DNA of 64,000 bases from Molossus alvarezi (lineage: Eukaryota > Chordata > Mammalia > Chiroptera > Molossidae), in NCBI GenBank assembly GCA_037176705.1, contig CM073887.1:86004348-86068347 (forward strand), written 5' to 3'. The position numbers and the translations under genes were made by a program. The notes under the pieces were generated by a model, which made no database searches, had not been told where the DNA came from, and was given only the letters and a program-made list of their open reading frames with translations. Below, in pieces: positions 49,501 through 53,071 of the stretch (positions are counted from its first letter, which is position 1; each line of letters begins with the position of its first letter).

Positions 49501-52500
49501 AATAACCTCTGCGAATTAGTGTTCTGTAGGCTAGTGCTCAGTTCTTCAGGTTTCTGTATTGTCCCCGCCCCCCAGCCTTACCCCTTTCTGAAGTCGCACT
49601 GCATCCTGAGTTCCCTCAAGTTCTGCTTATTGCAAAACTGTTATTAAGCCTCACAGATCTGGTTTATGCTGTTAGTGCGAGTTTAAAAGAATTTCAAAAA
49701 TCCTCCTTCCTCTACAAAGCTGAAATTTTTAGATTTGCTTTTTTTGTAGATTCTATATATCTAAGGTGTCAAAAACTGATGATCAATCTTTCCTTCATTT
49801 TGTATCCATCCTCTAACAATTATATACCTCCCCCAGAAAAGAAATATGCTTCTAAAGAATAGGACAAAAGAATGACATGTAAAAGAATGTGCGGAAGATG
49901 AAAGTACATTACAATACTTTGAATAATGTTATGTACCTACCTGGCTATAAGCTTTTCAGCCTAACTCTATAAGTAGTTGAATTAATTAAACTTTTTTTTA
50001 TAAGGCAGAGTAGTAACCAACAGGAAAGGCAACCTAAGGGATTATTGTTATCTACAGTCATATCTTTGGGTCCTTTGCATTCAGTACTGAACAGATACAG
50101 AAGCAGAGTTTTGGCCCTTTTTCCTGTCTGCTAAAGAACCTGAATGCTTTTTTGTTGTTGTTATTATTCCTAAGTTTCTCTTTATTTCCTTTTAATAGAT
50201 ATTAAAATTCTATTTATTTGCATTAAGTAATTGGTTAAAATATTTCAAAACACCATTTGTTTATATACCATCTAACTTTCCCATGTGGATGAGAGAGTGA
50301 TGGCTTTTTCTGCTGTACCAGATCTCACACGAGCTGGTTAGAGGATGAGATTGTCACTTCCTCACTTGGTCACTGAAGGGTCAGAGTGTACAGTGCATAC
50401 CATTTGTTGTTCATTCACTGACCTCAGCTATCTGGTGGAAAATGACTCAATAATGACTTGGTAAAATGAATAGTTTTAAAAGATAAGTCTATTTCTGAGT
50501 GAGGGATTTTTGCAGGTAGAGACTGGAAGTTTTTTTGTTAGAAAACAGTATTTTCCTTCTCTTGGCAAAGGAGGCAGTATATTTTGCACCACCAAGAAGT
50601 GATATCGATGGGGTTCACCAAAATATTGGAAAATAAGAATGGACCTGGGCGATTATTAGGGGTCATCACAGGAAAACGTTCCACAACCTGTATTTCTCCT
50701 GTCTCTTCTCTTGCCCCAGCACAGTAAGAAGCATTCTAATTTCCTTTCACGTTTATTGAAAATTTCACCAGAAGGTCTGATGGAATCCTGTGTACCAAAC
50801 AGAAAATGTATTGATGTCCTAGTAAATAGCTTTGTAAGAAGGAATCTTAAAGGAAAGGAAAGAAGACAATTCCAAATTAGATGAATTCTAAAACACAAAA
50901 TGTTTTCTCTCATTACGTTTTATGTGTTCTCATTTTTAGAAGTCTTCACAAGGAATGGAAAAAAATAACTTTTTATCATTATACTAAGGATCCCTAAAAT
51001 AATTTTATTTGAAAAAGTGAGATTCCATGAAATTGCAAATACTTCTTTTTTTCAAGTCCTGGCTTCCATAGTTGGGGAAAAAGGGACATGGATGGATTTT
51101 AATTGTTGTGCTTATAGACTATGCATCCTTGTGCAGAAGTGAAGGAAATTAGATGATGCATATTCCCTTTAGAAAAAACCCACCAGGAACTTTCAAAGCA
51201 AGATGGTAGGTCTGCATCACTCTCAACAGGTCAGCAGACAAGAACCTTGCTAGAGGTCATACTGGAGTGGAAATGTTATCATGAATTTTTTGTTTTCTGT
51301 TGTTAGAAACAGAGGCATAGAATCGTTTAGAGTTAAACCATTGTACAAATGAGAAAACTAGGCTGTAAGGGGATGTGACATCTCTGTCTCATTGTTAAGA
51401 TAATAAGGGCATAAGTAAATTTGGAATAATTGAGACTGTTCCTATAAAACAGGGAGAGAAATTCCATTTTAAGAAATGTTGAATGCAAAGCTATTAGTAT
51501 ATGAAAAGTGTTATGGATGCAAAGAAGAATGAGACACCGATCCCTACTGTTGAAGAGATGATATACTCACCAGGAAAAGAAGGTCACATTCTGTAGGTAG
51601 CCTTTGAGCCCATCCACTTCCCTAGAGAAAAACTTGTGTCATGTGAGTGCCTCAAGCCAGATGACAGAGGGCAAAGGGAACACAACCCCTGTGGGTTGGA
51701 TAGAGAAACCCTTCTAGGAGGAAGGGACTTGGAGCTGGCTGTCAAGGATCTTGGCAGTGGACGTTCCAGAAACAAGTGCCATGAGGTGAAAACAGAAAGT
51801 GTTTGGGGAACAAGCTAAGCATATGGCTTATTTTCTAAACAAGTGGGCAATGAAGCTAGAGAAAGTAATGAGTAAGTATAAATCATTCACAAGTACACTG
51901 TAAAATGGATAGTATATACTGCATACTGAGCACACATTATATGACAACCCAATAAACAGTTTTACAAATGGAGAGAGTAGAAACTGAACAGCTGTTAAGT
52001 GTTAGTTTAAGAATGTGCACAGCTTGTAAGGAACCCAGAATTAAGCTCAGGCTTCTGATTGCCCTGCTCTGTGCTTAAATATGATTGTGCTGATAGTTCA
52101 GTGAGGGACTTAGATCCCACTCTAAGGTTGTCCCAATAATGGGACATGCAGAGAGGGTTTTATTGACAGGAATTGTGCAAATACCACATTTCATGAATCA
52201 CTTCTGGTGTAGACGGTTCATTCCTGAGATGAATTTGGAGCAGCATTAAAATTAGGAGTCTTTAGGGGAGATCCCAATTCATTAGAAACGGTAGCTGTCT
52301 CATTTGTTTTAGTGCCTCTCACTTTACTTTTAGATGGATGATGACAGAATGGACCCCATGTTCACGGACTTGTGGAAAGGGGATGCAGAGCCGACAAGTG
52401 GCGTGTACCCAACAACTGAGCAATGGAACCCTGATCAGGGCCCTGGAGAGGGACTGCGCTGGGCCGAAGCCAGCCTCTGCCCAGCGCTGTGAGGGCCAGG

Positions 52501-53025
52501 ACTGCATGACCGTGTGGGAGGCGGGAGTGTGGTCAGAGGTGCAGTATACGCCCCCTTCTTTTCATTTTATTTTATTTTTTTTTTGATTCTTAGTGTCTTT
52601 AAGGTTGTGTTGTGTCATGTTCAGAATCTCTGCATGCCAGTTGGTATTTTTCAATACCATCTGTTGATTTCTCTGATGATAAAAAAAAGGATGCTTATTA
52701 TAAATAATTTTGAAAATAGGAAAATACAAAGATATAATACTCTTGACTTTGTAAATATTGTAACATGATGAAGAGCATATTTTATATACATTTTAGAATC
52801 CTGCTTTTCTATTTATATATCATGAGTATACTTTTAAGTGGGCACATATTAAAATACACATTTGACTCATTCTCTATTCCTGGATATTTAAAAGGGAAAG
52901 AAGAAAACAGGAATTAACATTTAATAATCACTTCCTGTGAGCTAGAACTATTTTTTTTTAATTTTTTTAATTTTTATTTATTTTTTTTGTTTGTTTAGAT
53001 AGAGTGGGAGAGAGAGAGAGAGAGT

Positions 53026-53071
<46 letters not shown>
